Source: Gemmatimonadota bacterium (GTDB lineage Bacteria > Gemmatimonadota > Gemmatimonadetes > Gemmatimonadales > GWC2-71-9). From it: DNA of 38,487 nucleotides. The DNA lies in NCBI GenBank assembly GCA_003169895.1, contig PNAE01000007.1:867918-906404 (forward strand). The letters run 5' to 3'. Of this stretch, positions 16,751-24,540 are shown piece after piece. The notes beneath the pieces were generated by a model, which saw only the letters and a program-made list of their open reading frames with translations, was not told the DNA's origin and did not search any database. Made by a program: the position numbers and the translations under genes. How positions within the stretch are numbered: the first letter of the stretch is position 1; every line of letters starts with the position of its first letter.

Positions 16751-17605
16751 ATGGATGAGAAGGTACCGTCCCGTCTCGACCGCGCGACGTTCGATCGCGT
16801 CCTGCAACGCGCCGCCGAGCTGCAAGCGGCGTCCCGGGACATCGGTGAGGGATTGAGCGAAGAGGAAATCCTCGCCCTTGGCACCGAGGTGGGGATTCCC
16901 GCGCAGCACCTGCAGCAGGCACTGATCGAGGAGCGGACGCACGTGATGTTGCCGGAGCCGGCCGGTGTCCTCGATCACTGGATCGGGCCGGCCGATATCG
17001 TGGCGCAGCGCGTGGTGCAGGGGGCCCCGGACGCGGTTGGAGCAGCGCTTACGAAGTGGCTGTCGCGGCAGGAGCATCTGGTCGTACAGCGTGCGGCGGG
17101 AACGCGGATCACGTTCGAACAGATGGAAACCTTCGCTGGTGCGATGCGGCGGCTCGGTGCGGCCTTCGATGCCTCGCGCGGGAAACCCTATCTCGGCAAA
17201 GCGGAACTGGTGACGGCGGTGATCACGTCGCTCGAAGCGGGTTTCTGCCATGTGACGCTGGCGGCAGCGTTGCACAAGGCACGCGCCAGCCTTGTGGCGG
17301 GGGGAAGTAGCCTCCCGATCACCGGTGTTGTGGCGGGTGGTGCGATCGTTCTCGCCGGAGCACCGCTTCTGGTCGGCATGCTGCCGATGCTTCCGATGAT
17401 GCTTGCCGGATGGGCCATCGCTCGCACATTCCGCGGGCACGCCCACCGTGCGCAACTCGGGCTGGAGCGTGCGCTCGACGAACTGGAGCGCCGGCCTGCG
17501 CTTCCCGGGGAGAGACTGAGTGTGTCGAAGGGGAGCATCGCGCGTGGAGTGGGGCAGGTCGTGCGCGACATTACGCAGGAAGTGCGGAAGGCCTTGGATG
17601 AATGA
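16751..17605 (+). CDS. Membrane protein with N-terminal helical motif, function unknown
   Basis: A 284-residue product from the ATG at 16751. The earlier ATG at 16664 lies inside the zinc-ribbon gene and adds nothing membrane-like. The N-terminal motif (L-Q-A-A-S-R-D-I-G-E-G-L-S-E-E-E-I-L-A-L-G-T-E-V-G-I, then H-L-Q-Q-A-L) is a short helical unit that recurs at the start of predicted envelope proteins in this kind of genome. A soluble alpha/beta domain follows (about 60-190), then two adjacent membrane helices (V-V-A-G-G-A-I-V-L-A-G-A-P-L-L and M-L-P-M-M-L-A-G-W-A-I) and a basic, helical C terminus. No enzyme motif is visible. The stop abuts the start of a heptad repeat element. Confidence 0.75.
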   Translation: MDEKVPSRLDRATFDRVLQRAAELQAASRDIGEGLSEEEILALGTEVGIPAQHLQQALIEERTHVMLPEPAGVLDHWIGPADIVAQRVVQGAPDAVGAALTKWLSRQEHLVVQRAAGTRITFEQMETFAGAMRRLGAAFDASRGKPYLGKAELVTAVITSLEAGFCHVTLAAALHKARASLVAGGSSLPITGVVAGGAIVLAGAPLLVGMLPMLPMMLAGWAIARTFRGHAHRAQLGLERALDELERRPALPGERLSVSKGSIARGVGQVVRDITQEVRKALDE

Positions 17606-17611
17606 GGGATA

Positions 17612-17728
17612 GCCCAGCGCCCAGAGCCCGGAGCCGAGAGCCAGGCCCAGAGGCGAGAGCCCAGGGCCGATGGCGGTCTGCGGTTCAGGCTTTGAGGTTT
17701 GGGCTCTGGGCTCCGGGCGCTGGGCTTC
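17612..17728. repeat. Inverted heptad-repeat element, unit GCCCAGN
   Basis: The left arm (17612-17665) is a run of seven-base units of the form GCCCAGN, with one five-base partial unit. The right arm (17701-17728) is the reverse complement in four units. Outer 24-base segments of the two arms pair with only two mismatches, and the units stay in register. The right arm overlaps the likely signal-peptide codons of the following lipoprotein gene. Confidence 0.85.
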
Positions 17729-18312
17729 TCCTGGCCTGCTATCCCACCACGACGCGTCCGGCGTTCCTTCCGATGCCGACCGCATCGATTGCGGAAGTGG
17801 AACTCGGCATCCCTCAGGCAACCCGTGCCGTCGCGGTGGCGTTCGACGCGGATTCAATCCCGATACGTCGCACCGAAGCGAAGGACGGCTGGCTGGAAAG
17901 TGACTGGTTTGACGCGATCACCCTGCGCCCGACTACGCGTCGCCGCCTCGGACCTGATGTCGTCAAGGTTCGCGTCTGGATCGATCCGTCGCGTCCCAAT
18001 TACAGCAACATCACGGCAGAAACGGTGTACCGTCCGCTCGCAGATCCGTCCCGCGCCGACCGTGAGCTCGAGCAGGAGGTGCCAGTGAACCACCCGGTCT
18101 CAGCAAGGGTCCTGATCATATTGGGGCAGTTGACGCGGCAGTATGGCGGCGCGGACGTCGATACGACCAAGACGGTCAAGCACGACATCACGACCAAGCC
18201 GGTCAAGCTCGACACCACGACCCAGCCGGTCAAGTCGGACACCACGACCAAGCCGGTCAAACCCGACACCGCGACGACGCAGCCGCTGAAGAGACCGGTC
18301 GCTAACCCTTGA
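17692..18312 (+). CDS. Lipoprotein with C-terminal nine-residue Thr/Lys/Pro repeats, function unknown
   Basis: The frame is open from an ATG at 17602, but the first 30 codons would be read through a heptad repeat. The TTG at 17692 gives a compact lipoprotein signal, M-R-F-G-L-W-A-P-G-A-G-L-L-L-A-C, so I prefer it (206 residues); 17602 remains possible. The mature part has an alpha/beta-like domain (E-V-E-L-G-I-P, A-V-A-V-A-F-D-A-D, V-V-K-V-R-V-W-I-D-P) and a disordered tail of about five D-T-T-T-K-P-V-K-x units. No family recognised. Its stop overlaps the convergent DUF116 gene by 11 bases. Confidence 0.65.
   Translation: MRFGLWAPGAGLLLACYPTTTRPAFLPMPTASIAEVELGIPQATRAVAVAFDADSIPIRRTEAKDGWLESDWFDAITLRPTTRRRLGPDVVKVRVWIDPSRPNYSNITAETVYRPLADPSRADRELEQEVPVNHPVSARVLIILGQLTRQYGGADVDTTKTVKHDITTKPVKLDTTTQPVKSDTTTKPVKPDTATTQPLKRPVANP
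18160..18294 (+). repeat. 27-base coding tandem repeat
   Basis: About five in-frame units, 24, 27, 27, 27 and 30 bases long, each encode a version of D-T-T-T-K-P-V-K-x at the C terminus of the lipoprotein. Units are well conserved at DNA level (for example ACGACCAAGCCGGTCAAG recurs), suggesting recent duplication. Confidence 0.9.
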
Positions 18313-19096
18313 CGAACGCTTGCAGGTACTTCTCCAGCGAGGCCAGGTCGAGCGCGGCGTCCTTGCATGGTCCGGCGGGGAGCGTCATGGTGAGGCCGAG
18401 GACTGGGACTTTTGCTGCCACGTCGTGCAGTCCGCTCACCATATCGCGTTCGCACGCGACGGCGACGACGGCCCGTGGCCGCCGTTCGCGAATGACCCGC
18501 CGTGCAAGCTGGCCGCGCGTAGCCACGAACACCGGCACGCCGTAGGCTCCGGCGAGTCCCAGGACGGCATCGAGCGTGGCACGCGACAGGCACCGCGGAA
18601 TCAGCAGCAGCAATTCGCCCGTCTCGACCTTGCGCGCCCGCCGGAGTGCCAGCGCGTTGTACACCTTCACTGCGGCATTCTCGACGCGATCTCGCCGGCC
18701 GAACCGATCGGCCACGCGCGACGTCAGTCGCATCAATGGCAGCAGAGCGCCGCTCTCGGCCAGGAATCCGGGCAGCAGGTTCACCCCGCCGGCGAAGCTG
18801 GCGGCGATCAGCGCCCACCAGACCATCGACCCCGCTGCACCGACGGCAAGGACCGACCACGCGAGATGCGGAATGTCCGGATGGAGCGTTGCCAGACGTG
18901 GTGCGAGCAGGAATAGCAGCAGTGACGCGGCGGTGAACGCCGCCAGCATCGTGGCCACCGTCCAGGCGAGAAACAGCCATGCCGGCGAGTCGAAGTTGCC
19001 CGCGTTCGGCAACGGCTGGCCGTCCCATTCGTCCCATTCGTGGCCGAGCCGGCGGTCGACTTCGATGTGGATGAGTTCGGCGCGAGGGACGGTCAT
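18302..19096 (-). CDS. DUF116-family membrane-anchored protein
   Basis: A 264-residue protein from the ATG at 19096. The N-terminal 45 residues are charged; two or three hydrophobic segments (W-L-F-L-A-W-T-V-A-T-M-L, L-A-W-S-V-L-A-V-G-A-A-G) precede a soluble domain with the DUF116 marks: L-L-L-I-P-R-C-L, V-P-V-F-V-A-T-R-G, A-V-A-C-E-R-D-M-V-S-G-L-H-D and P-A-G-P-C-K-D. Three conserved Cys remain in those motifs, suggesting a metal site. The family's function is unknown to me. It is divergent from the FAD oxidase gene across a 100-base spacer and converges with the repeat lipoprotein gene. Confidence 0.85.
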   Translation of the reverse strand: MTVPRAELIHIEVDRRLGHEWDEWDGQPLPNAGNFDSPAWLFLAWTVATMLAAFTAASLLLFLLAPRLATLHPDIPHLAWSVLAVGAAGSMVWWALIAASFAGGVNLLPGFLAESGALLPLMRLTSRVADRFGRRDRVENAAVKVYNALALRRARKVETGELLLLIPRCLSRATLDAVLGLAGAYGVPVFVATRGQLARRVIRERRPRAVVAVACERDMVSGLHDVAAKVPVLGLTMTLPAGPCKDAALDLASLEKYLQAFVKG

Positions 19097-19196
19097 GGCG
19101 GCTGGAATCTACTGTTGTGCGCGCCGGTCGGGGCGGCCGGCCCGGCGTCCGGGAGTGGCCTGAGCCTGGGCCGAGCCAACCGACGATCTTTCGAAG

Positions 19197-20798
19197 ATGG
19201 TCAAGTCCGTTCTCCGCACCGATCTGGCAATCCGTGCCCGCTACAGTCAGGGGGCCGGTATCTACCGTGTCGTTCCGGCGGCCGTCGCCCGGCCAACGAC
19301 GCCGGCGCAACTCGGTGCGACGTTGGCATCTGCCAGGGAGCGTGGCCTGAGTGTCACACCGCGCGGGGCCGGCAGCGCGATGGACGGCAGCAACGTGACC
19401 AGCGGCGTGGTGCTCGATCTCACGGCCTGGAACCCGGAGGGATGCGTGATCGATTCCGGCCAGCGTCGGGCCTTCGTATCGCCCGCACTGCCGCTGGCGC
19501 GGCTCAATCGCGAAGCATCAGCTTACGGCCTGCGCTTGCCGGTCGATCCGTCCAGCGGCGCGTGGGCGACGCTTGGCGGCATGATCTCCACGAACGCCTC
19601 GGGCCCACGCAGCGTCCGGGCCGGCAGCATCAGACGCTGGGTTCGCGGCGTCGGGATACAAACCGCCGACGGGTACCTCGAACTTTCCCGCGGCGTGCAC
19701 CCCGATTCGCGGCATCCCGTGGTGGCGCGCTGGTACCGCGACGTTGAACCGCTGCTGCAACGTCACGCGCAAGCCATTCGCGCACGGTTTCCGCGGGTCC
19801 GCAAGAACAGCGCAGGTTACGCGCTTGATCGGTATCTCGATCACGGCGACCTGCTCGACGTTGTCATCGGGTCGGAGGGCACGCTCGGTGTGCTCACCGA
19901 CGTCACGCTCGACCTTGAGCCGGTGCCGAAGTATCGCGCATCGGTACGGCTCGCCGTGCGTGCGCGGTCCGATCTCGTTGGCAGCATCGAGGCGCTCCGC
20001 TTGCTCGACCCAGCCACACTGGAGTTCCTCGATAGCTCCTTTCTTCGCGTCATCGCCGCGCAGCCGCTTACACCGGAGCGTCCGGGCCTGCTGCTGGAGG
20101 CCGGCGGTCTCCTGCTTGCCGATTTTGAAGGCGACGACAACACGGAAATGATCGCTCGCGCCACCGCGGCGGCCCGCTCCGCGCAGGCTGGCACGCTCGA
20201 CGTACGGGTCGCCACCGATCCCGGCGAAATCGACCGCCTGTGGGCGGTTCGTCACGGCGCGTCGCCGATTCTCGCGGGGCTCGCGGATGGACGCCGATCG
20301 CTGCAGGTGATCGAGGATGGTTGCGTCCCGGTCGGGCATCTGGCGGAATACCTCGACTTCGTCGACGCAACTGCCAGAGCCCAACGGATCGACGCCGTCA
20401 TGTTTGGTCACGCCGGTGACGGGCACGTCCATGTGAACCTGCTGCCCAATCTGCACGATCCCGATTGGAAAGATCGCGTTCGGGCCGTGTTCACCGCGGT
20501 GAGCGACGCGGTCATTCGCCTTGGTGGCACTCCGTCGGGCGAGCACGGTGCCGGGCGGCTCCGCGCGGGCCTCATGGAACAGCTCTATGGTGCGGAGGTC
20601 GGGGAATGTTTTCGGGCCGTCAAGCACGCGTTCGATCCCGGCGGACTGTTCAACCCGGGCGTGATCCTCGGCGATGGCCGCGACCCGTTGTCGCGGCTGA
20701 AAGTCGGAACGGACGCGGCGCGCCTACCCGACGGCGTTGACGAGTATCTGCTCCGCATCGAGGTCGATGCGAAGTGGGGCGAGAGCCGATGGACGTAG
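19197..20798 (+). CDS. FAD-binding oxidase, GlcD/D-lactate dehydrogenase type
   Basis: A 533-residue flavoprotein. The FAD_binding_4 domain (about 25-240) carries T-P-R-G-A-G-S-A-M-D-G-S and G-S-E-G-T-L-G-V-L-T-D-V. The C-terminal FAD-oxidase domain has G-H-A-G-D-G-H-V-H-V-N-L and S-G-E-H-G-A-G-R-L. These motifs define the glycolate oxidase/D-lactate dehydrogenase-like family, which oxidises 2-hydroxy acids. In larger homologues an iron-sulfur CCG domain is fused at the C terminus; here the protein ends about 60 residues after the FAD domain and no separate CCG protein is adjacent. The last codons run into a heptad repeat element. Confidence 0.92.
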   Translation: MVKSVLRTDLAIRARYSQGAGIYRVVPAAVARPTTPAQLGATLASARERGLSVTPRGAGSAMDGSNVTSGVVLDLTAWNPEGCVIDSGQRRAFVSPALPLARLNREASAYGLRLPVDPSSGAWATLGGMISTNASGPRSVRAGSIRRWVRGVGIQTADGYLELSRGVHPDSRHPVVARWYRDVEPLLQRHAQAIRARFPRVRKNSAGYALDRYLDHGDLLDVVIGSEGTLGVLTDVTLDLEPVPKYRASVRLAVRARSDLVGSIEALRLLDPATLEFLDSSFLRVIAAQPLTPERPGLLLEAGGLLLADFEGDDNTEMIARATAAARSAQAGTLDVRVATDPGEIDRLWAVRHGASPILAGLADGRRSLQVIEDGCVPVGHLAEYLDFVDATARAQRIDAVMFGHAGDGHVHVNLLPNLHDPDWKDRVRAVFTAVSDAVIRLGGTPSGEHGAGRLRAGLMEQLYGAEVGECFRAVKHAFDPGGLFNPGVILGDGRDPLSRLKVGTDAARLPDGVDEYLLRIEVDAKWGESRWT

Positions 20799-20896
20799 AG
20801 AGTAGAGAGAGGCAAGAGACGTGCGACGTGAACCCGGTCACCGGCATACCGCCGGCCAACCACGACAGCAGTCTCATCGCTCGTCTCTCGTCTCAC
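20795..20896. repeat. Heptad-repeat element between the FAD oxidase gene and thyX
   Basis: The left arm (about 20795-20830) reads in seven-base steps such as GTAGAGA, GTAGAGA, then GAGACGT and GCGACGT. The right arm (about 20871-20896) reads CTCGTCT twice with flanking variants, the reverse complement of the GAGAGAC-type unit. The arms face each other around about 40 bases. The arm pairing is weaker than at 17612 and 23449. Confidence 0.7.
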
Positions 20897-20920
20897 CCTC
20901 CAGTTGCTTACTTTTCACGG

Positions 20921-21673
20921 ATGCGCCTCTATCGCGAACCGCTCGTTACGCTGATCGGCCGGCCACAGTTCATTGAGCCGGCGCAGTTGCCGGTGCAGTG
21001 GCGCGAGCCCGGAAGTGACGGCGAGCGGCTGGCCGAATTCGCAGGCCGGCTGTGCTACATGAGTCAGCGTAATCCCGCCAATCGCACCACGGCCGAGTAT
21101 CTCATCAACATCCTGAAACAGGGTCATGGGTCGGTGTTCGAGCACGCCGTGTACGTGCTCCTGATCGAGGGCGTCTCGCGATCGCTCAGCCATGAGCTGG
21201 TGCGCCACCGCGCCGGATTCGGCTATTCACAGTTGTCGCAACGGTACGTCGACGAGTCCGACGCGGCGTTCGTGATGCCGCCGGCAATCCAGGGCGACGA
21301 GGCCGCGGAGGCCGAATGGCTGGAGCAGATGCAGGCGGCGCAGGCGAGTTACGTGCAGGCGGTCAACCGCCTGATGGAACGGTATGCCTGGATCGAGGAC
21401 AGGATGCATCGCCGCAAGCTGGCGCGCGAAGCCGCCCGCTCGGTGCTGCCCAACGGTACGGAAACCAAGATCGTGGTGAGCGGGAACATCCGCGCATGGC
21501 GCGGCATGCTGGAATTGCGGCTTGGCGAAGGGGCGGAACGCGAGATCCGCCGCCTCGCCGCCAAGGTCCTCGCAACCCTGCGGGCGGAAACGCCACGCTT
21601 CTTTGCGGATTTCGAACTGTATCCGGCGGAGGACGGCGAGCAGGCAGCCCGCGTCGTGTACCACAAAGTCTGA
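20921..21673 (+). CDS. thyX: FAD-dependent thymidylate synthase ThyX
   Basis: The ATG at 20921 gives 250 residues, starting M-R-L-Y-R-E-P-L; the upstream frame crosses a repeat element and is not coding. ThyX makes dTMP from dUMP using FAD, NADPH and methylene-tetrahydrofolate. The signature is R-H-R-A-G-F-G-Y-S-Q-L-S-Q-R-Y (95-109), with Q-G-H-G-S-V-F-E-H upstream and R-x-x-L-P-N-G-T-E downstream. Compared with the usual R-H-R-x7-S motif there is one extra residue and the first Ser is replaced. The core of the fold is intact. Followed after 16 bases by a ferredoxin-like gene. Confidence 0.95.
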   Translation: MRLYREPLVTLIGRPQFIEPAQLPVQWREPGSDGERLAEFAGRLCYMSQRNPANRTTAEYLINILKQGHGSVFEHAVYVLLIEGVSRSLSHELVRHRAGFGYSQLSQRYVDESDAAFVMPPAIQGDEAAEAEWLEQMQAAQASYVQAVNRLMERYAWIEDRMHRRKLAREAARSVLPNGTETKIVVSGNIRAWRGMLELRLGEGAEREIRRLAAKVLATLRAETPRFFADFELYPAEDGEQAARVVYHKV

Positions 21674-21689
21674 TTCTGGGAGGCGCCGG

Positions 21690-21905
21690 ATCATCATCGA
21701 CCGCTGCGTGTGCAAGCAGGTCCAGTTTGGGGCTCTCCTGCCGCAAGCCCGGGCTCACGGCTGGGGCCTGGCCCAACTCATCGCCGCGACCGGCTGCGGC
21801 GCGCAATGCCGGCTGTGCCGCCCCTACCTGCGTACCATGCTGCGCGACAATGTGATCGTGTTTCACGCCCTGCTTCCCGCCGACCCCGCCCTGGATAACA
21901 TGTGA
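21690..21905 (+). CDS. BFD-like [2Fe-2S]-binding protein with an apparent ATC start
   Basis: The frame encodes I-I-D-R-C-V-C-K-Q, then T-G-C-G-A-Q-C-R-L-C-R-P-Y-L, a bacterioferritin-associated ferredoxin-type cluster motif (C-x-C, about 27 residues, then C-x3-C-x2-C). No ATG, GTG or TTG precedes the first Cys in frame after the thyX stop; the first in-frame GTG (21708) lies within the C-x-C pair. A GGGAGG ribosome site at 21678-21683 is six bases from an ATC at 21690, so ATC is the best-placed start, giving 71 residues. It is sandwiched between thyX and a sensor kinase gene and overlaps the latter's GTG by four bases. The partner is unknown; Bfd-like proteins transfer electrons. Confidence 0.75.
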   Translation: MIIDRCVCKQVQFGALLPQARAHGWGLAQLIAATGCGAQCRLCRPYLRTMLRDNVIVFHALLPADPALDNM

Positions 21906-23425
21906 AGCCGGGCACACTGGTCTCGATCACGCTGGTGCTGTTCTGGTTGTCGGTCGGCCTCGTGGCGTCCGGTCATCGCGATCTCGGCCTCGCCGCCGCC
22001 GCGGCTTCCAGCTTCGTCACCCTGCTCATTCTCCGCCGCGAACGTGAATTCGCTCGCCGGCAAAAGGAGTCACTGGAGCTGGCGCTCGCGGCGTCGGGCC
22101 GCCGCAATCGTGAACTCGACCGGCTGCGCGATCTTTCTTCGGCGCTGCTCGGCGGCAACGACCTGGCGACGCTGAATCGCCAGGTGGCGCAGGCCGCCGC
22201 CGAGCTGCTCGACGCCGAAGGCGGAGCGATCATGCTGATGGTCGAGGAAGGCCGCTTCGTGCGGGTGGTGGCGGGATCCGGGCCACTCCTGGCGGCGGTT
22301 GGTGCACTCGTACCCGTCGACCGGTCGCTGGTCGGGCACGTGATCATCAACGACGAGGCGGTGCTGGTCGACGACATGGAGAGTGATGCGCGCAACCATC
22401 CGCACGAACAGCTCACCGGCCGGCTGCGCAGCGCCGCGATGGTGCCGATGCGATCGGCCGGGCTTGTCGTCGGCGCGGTCTGCGCCTACAACCGCAAGGA
22501 CGGCCGGCCGTTCACCGACCACGATCGCCAACTGCTGCAGACCCTCGGCGATCAGGTGGTGCTCGGCCTGGATCGTACTTCTTCACTGGAGGAGCTTCGC
22601 CGCAACGAGCGCATGCTCGCGGCCAAGAACAAGGAGCTGCAGCGCGTCACGCAGCTCAAGAGCGAATTTCTGGCGAACATGTCCCATGAATTGCGCACGC
22701 CGCTCAATGCGGTGATCGGCTTTTCCGATCTGCTGTTGACCGAAGGACTCGGGCCACTTGAAACCCAGCAGCGTGAGTTCCTCGAGGCGATCCTGCGCAA
22801 CGGCCAGCACCTGCTCGGACTGATCAACTCCGTGCTCGACCTCTCCAAGATCGAGGCAGGCCGGATGGCACTGTCGCTCACGCCGTGCGACGTCCGTGAG
22901 GCCATCACTGGGGCGGTCACCGACACGACGTCGCTGCGCGCGGCCAAGCGCCAGCAATGCATCGTCGACGTCGGCGAGAGCAACTCCCTGGACGTGGTTG
23001 CCGATGCCACCCGCATCCGGCAAGTGCTCTTCAACCTGCTGTCGAACGCATCCAAGTTCACCGGCGACGAAGGCCGCATCACGGTGTCCGCCGTGCGAAC
23101 GATCGCCCCGATGCCCACCGGTTCGGTCCTGCTGGGCGGCGATCCGTCGCGCCTGGCGACCCGCGACGTGGTCTGGGTGTCCGTGTCCGACTCGGGCATC
23201 GGCATCAAGCCGGAGGACGTGGCACGGCTGTTCCAGGAATTCTCGCAGGTCGACTCGTCGTCGTCGCGCGCGGCCCAGGGCACGGGGCTTGGTCTGGCAT
23301 TGTCGAAGCGATTCGTCGAGATGCACGGCGGGCAGATCGGCGTCGAATCGATCTACGGCAAGGGCAGCACGTTCTGGTTCATCCTGCCGGTCGACGGGCC
23401 GCCCAAGGAGCGTAGCGAACGGTGA
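21902..23425 (+). CDS. Hybrid-free sensor histidine kinase with GAF domain
   Basis: A 507-residue protein from the GTG at 21902. Two N-terminal hydrophobic segments (L-V-S-I-T-L-V-L-F-W-L-S-V-G-L, L-G-L-A-A-A-A-A-S-S-F-V) are followed by a basic stretch, a helical region, a GAF domain (about 80-215; A-E-L-L-D-A-E-G-G-A-I-M, V-P-M-R-S-A-G-L-V-V-G-A) and a coiled coil. The HisKA motif is M-S-H-E-L-R-T-P-L-N (His262) and the HATPase domain has N-L-L-S-N-A-S-K, D-S-G-I-G-I and G-T-G-L-G-L. No receiver domain is fused and no cognate regulator is adjacent, so its partner must lie elsewhere. Converges with the GAF protein gene. Confidence 0.93.
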   Translation: MKPGTLVSITLVLFWLSVGLVASGHRDLGLAAAAASSFVTLLILRREREFARRQKESLELALAASGRRNRELDRLRDLSSALLGGNDLATLNRQVAQAAAELLDAEGGAIMLMVEEGRFVRVVAGSGPLLAAVGALVPVDRSLVGHVIINDEAVLVDDMESDARNHPHEQLTGRLRSAAMVPMRSAGLVVGAVCAYNRKDGRPFTDHDRQLLQTLGDQVVLGLDRTSSLEELRRNERMLAAKNKELQRVTQLKSEFLANMSHELRTPLNAVIGFSDLLLTEGLGPLETQQREFLEAILRNGQHLLGLINSVLDLSKIEAGRMALSLTPCDVREAITGAVTDTTSLRAAKRQQCIVDVGESNSLDVVADATRIRQVLFNLLSNASKFTGDEGRITVSAVRTIAPMPTGSVLLGGDPSRLATRDVVWVSVSDSGIGIKPEDVARLFQEFSQVDSSSSRAAQGTGLGLALSKRFVEMHGGQIGVESIYGKGSTFWFILPVDGPPKERSER

Positions 23426-23448
23426 GCCAATGATTCTGAGGTGCACAC

Positions 23449-23524
23449 CGTAAGACGTAAGACGTGAAACGGAGGCTCCGCGCCAATCGGTGCGCCCGTT
23501 TCACGTCGCACGTTTCACGTTTTT
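23449..23524. terminator. Heptad-repeat hairpin terminator between convergent genes
   Basis: The left arm (23449-23472) and right arm (23496-23520) are both built of seven-base units of the form ACGTRAN. They pair as an inverted repeat, perfectly over 12 bp (23461-23472 with 23496-23507) and in register beyond, around a 23-base loop with an inner GCGCC/GGTGC hairpin. The right arm ends in five T. It fits an intrinsic terminator for the sensor kinase transcript. Confidence 0.8.
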
Positions 23525-23529
23525 GCCAT

Positions 23530-24540
23530 TCAGCCCCACGCGCCGGCCAGTTCCGCCCGCGCTTCCCATGCCGCTACGCGCGCGGCGAGGATCCGCGCAG
23601 CAAGGCGCGCCACGGGCTCGTCCTCGGCACGGAACCAATCGGGGGTCTCGCTCGCCAGGCTGAGCCAGCCGACGAACTCGCCGGCCACTTCGAGGCGCGC
23701 GGCCAGTACCGAGCGGACGCGTTCAGCGCCGCGAACATCCGCCGAGGCGGGCCAGGCCCGTTCAATGGTGCGCAAGTCCCCGATCCGGAGGAGTTCGCGC
23801 GCACCGAAATGATGCACCAGGCCGTCGATGGCGTCGCCCACATCGGTGTCGACGCGTAGCCGCGGCGCGCCGGTACGATCCAGGCCGAGCAGCGTCCAGC
23901 AGTCGGGCGCGGGCGCGGCGGCGAGCAACTCCAGGCGGTCATGAGGGAGCTGGTTTGACAGCGCATCCGAGCAGAGCTGGACCAGCTCGCTACCGTCCCG
24001 CGACCGCGCCATCGCGTCAAGCAGCCCTTCGGTCACCCCGGCGATGATCGCATTGCGATCCTCGCCGGCGGGATACGGGATGACCCACGGCTGGGCGGCG
24101 AGGCGCCGGCAGCTGCTGGCGATCTGCGCGGCAACACGGTGCAGCGCCCGCTGGGACATCAGTCCGTACGCGTCGGTCTTGAAGCTGCCCACCACAAGAA
24201 GACCCACATCCTGCACTTCGGCCCGGATCGGGATCGCCATCACCGATTGATACCCGCCCCGTACGATCCGGTCTTCGAGGGCGAACAGCGCTTCCTGTGC
24301 GACGAGCGGTTCGGCCGGCGGAGCCACCAGATGATCATCCGCCAACGCGGCGGGGCCTACGAGCACCGACCCGCCCCGCGCTGGATAGAGCCAGCAGGCG
24401 AACAGATCCACCGGCATCAGGTTCGCGACCGCAGCGCGCAGTGCTTCGTGCCAGGTCCGCAACTCGGCCAAGCTCGGCCGGCGCCCCGGCCAGGCGAGCA
24501 CCGGGACGAAGAGATCCTGCGGGGGTGGGTCGGTAGTCAT
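23530..24540 (-). CDS. GAF-domain protein without visible output domain
   Basis: The start at 24540 (M-T-T-D-P-P-P-Q-D-L-F) gives 336 residues; the longer upstream frame would run through the divergent copper promoter. Two GAF-like units can be seen: about residues 25-150 (L-A-D-D-H-L-V-A-P, M-A-I-P-I-R-A-E-V-Q-D-V-G-L-L-V-V-G) and about 180-320 (L-V-Q-L-C-S-D-A-L, V-R-S-V-L-A-A-R-L-E-V-A-G-E-F-V-G-W-L-S-L). No kinase, cyclase or DNA-binding domain follows, so it may bind a small molecule and signal through partners. Divergent from the copper efflux genes and convergent with the GAF kinase. Confidence 0.78.
   Translation of the reverse strand: MTTDPPPQDLFVPVLAWPGRRPSLAELRTWHEALRAAVANLMPVDLFACWLYPARGGSVLVGPAALADDHLVAPPAEPLVAQEALFALEDRIVRGGYQSVMAIPIRAEVQDVGLLVVGSFKTDAYGLMSQRALHRVAAQIASSCRRLAAQPWVIPYPAGEDRNAIIAGVTEGLLDAMARSRDGSELVQLCSDALSNQLPHDRLELLAAAPAPDCWTLLGLDRTGAPRLRVDTDVGDAIDGLVHHFGARELLRIGDLRTIERAWPASADVRGAERVRSVLAARLEVAGEFVGWLSLASETPDWFRAEDEPVARLAARILAARVAAWEARAELAGAWG

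Noticed and set aside
20795-20896. Possible short CRISPR-like repeat array
   Set aside because: Units are seven bases, degenerate, without spacers and facing each other; no cas genes in the window.
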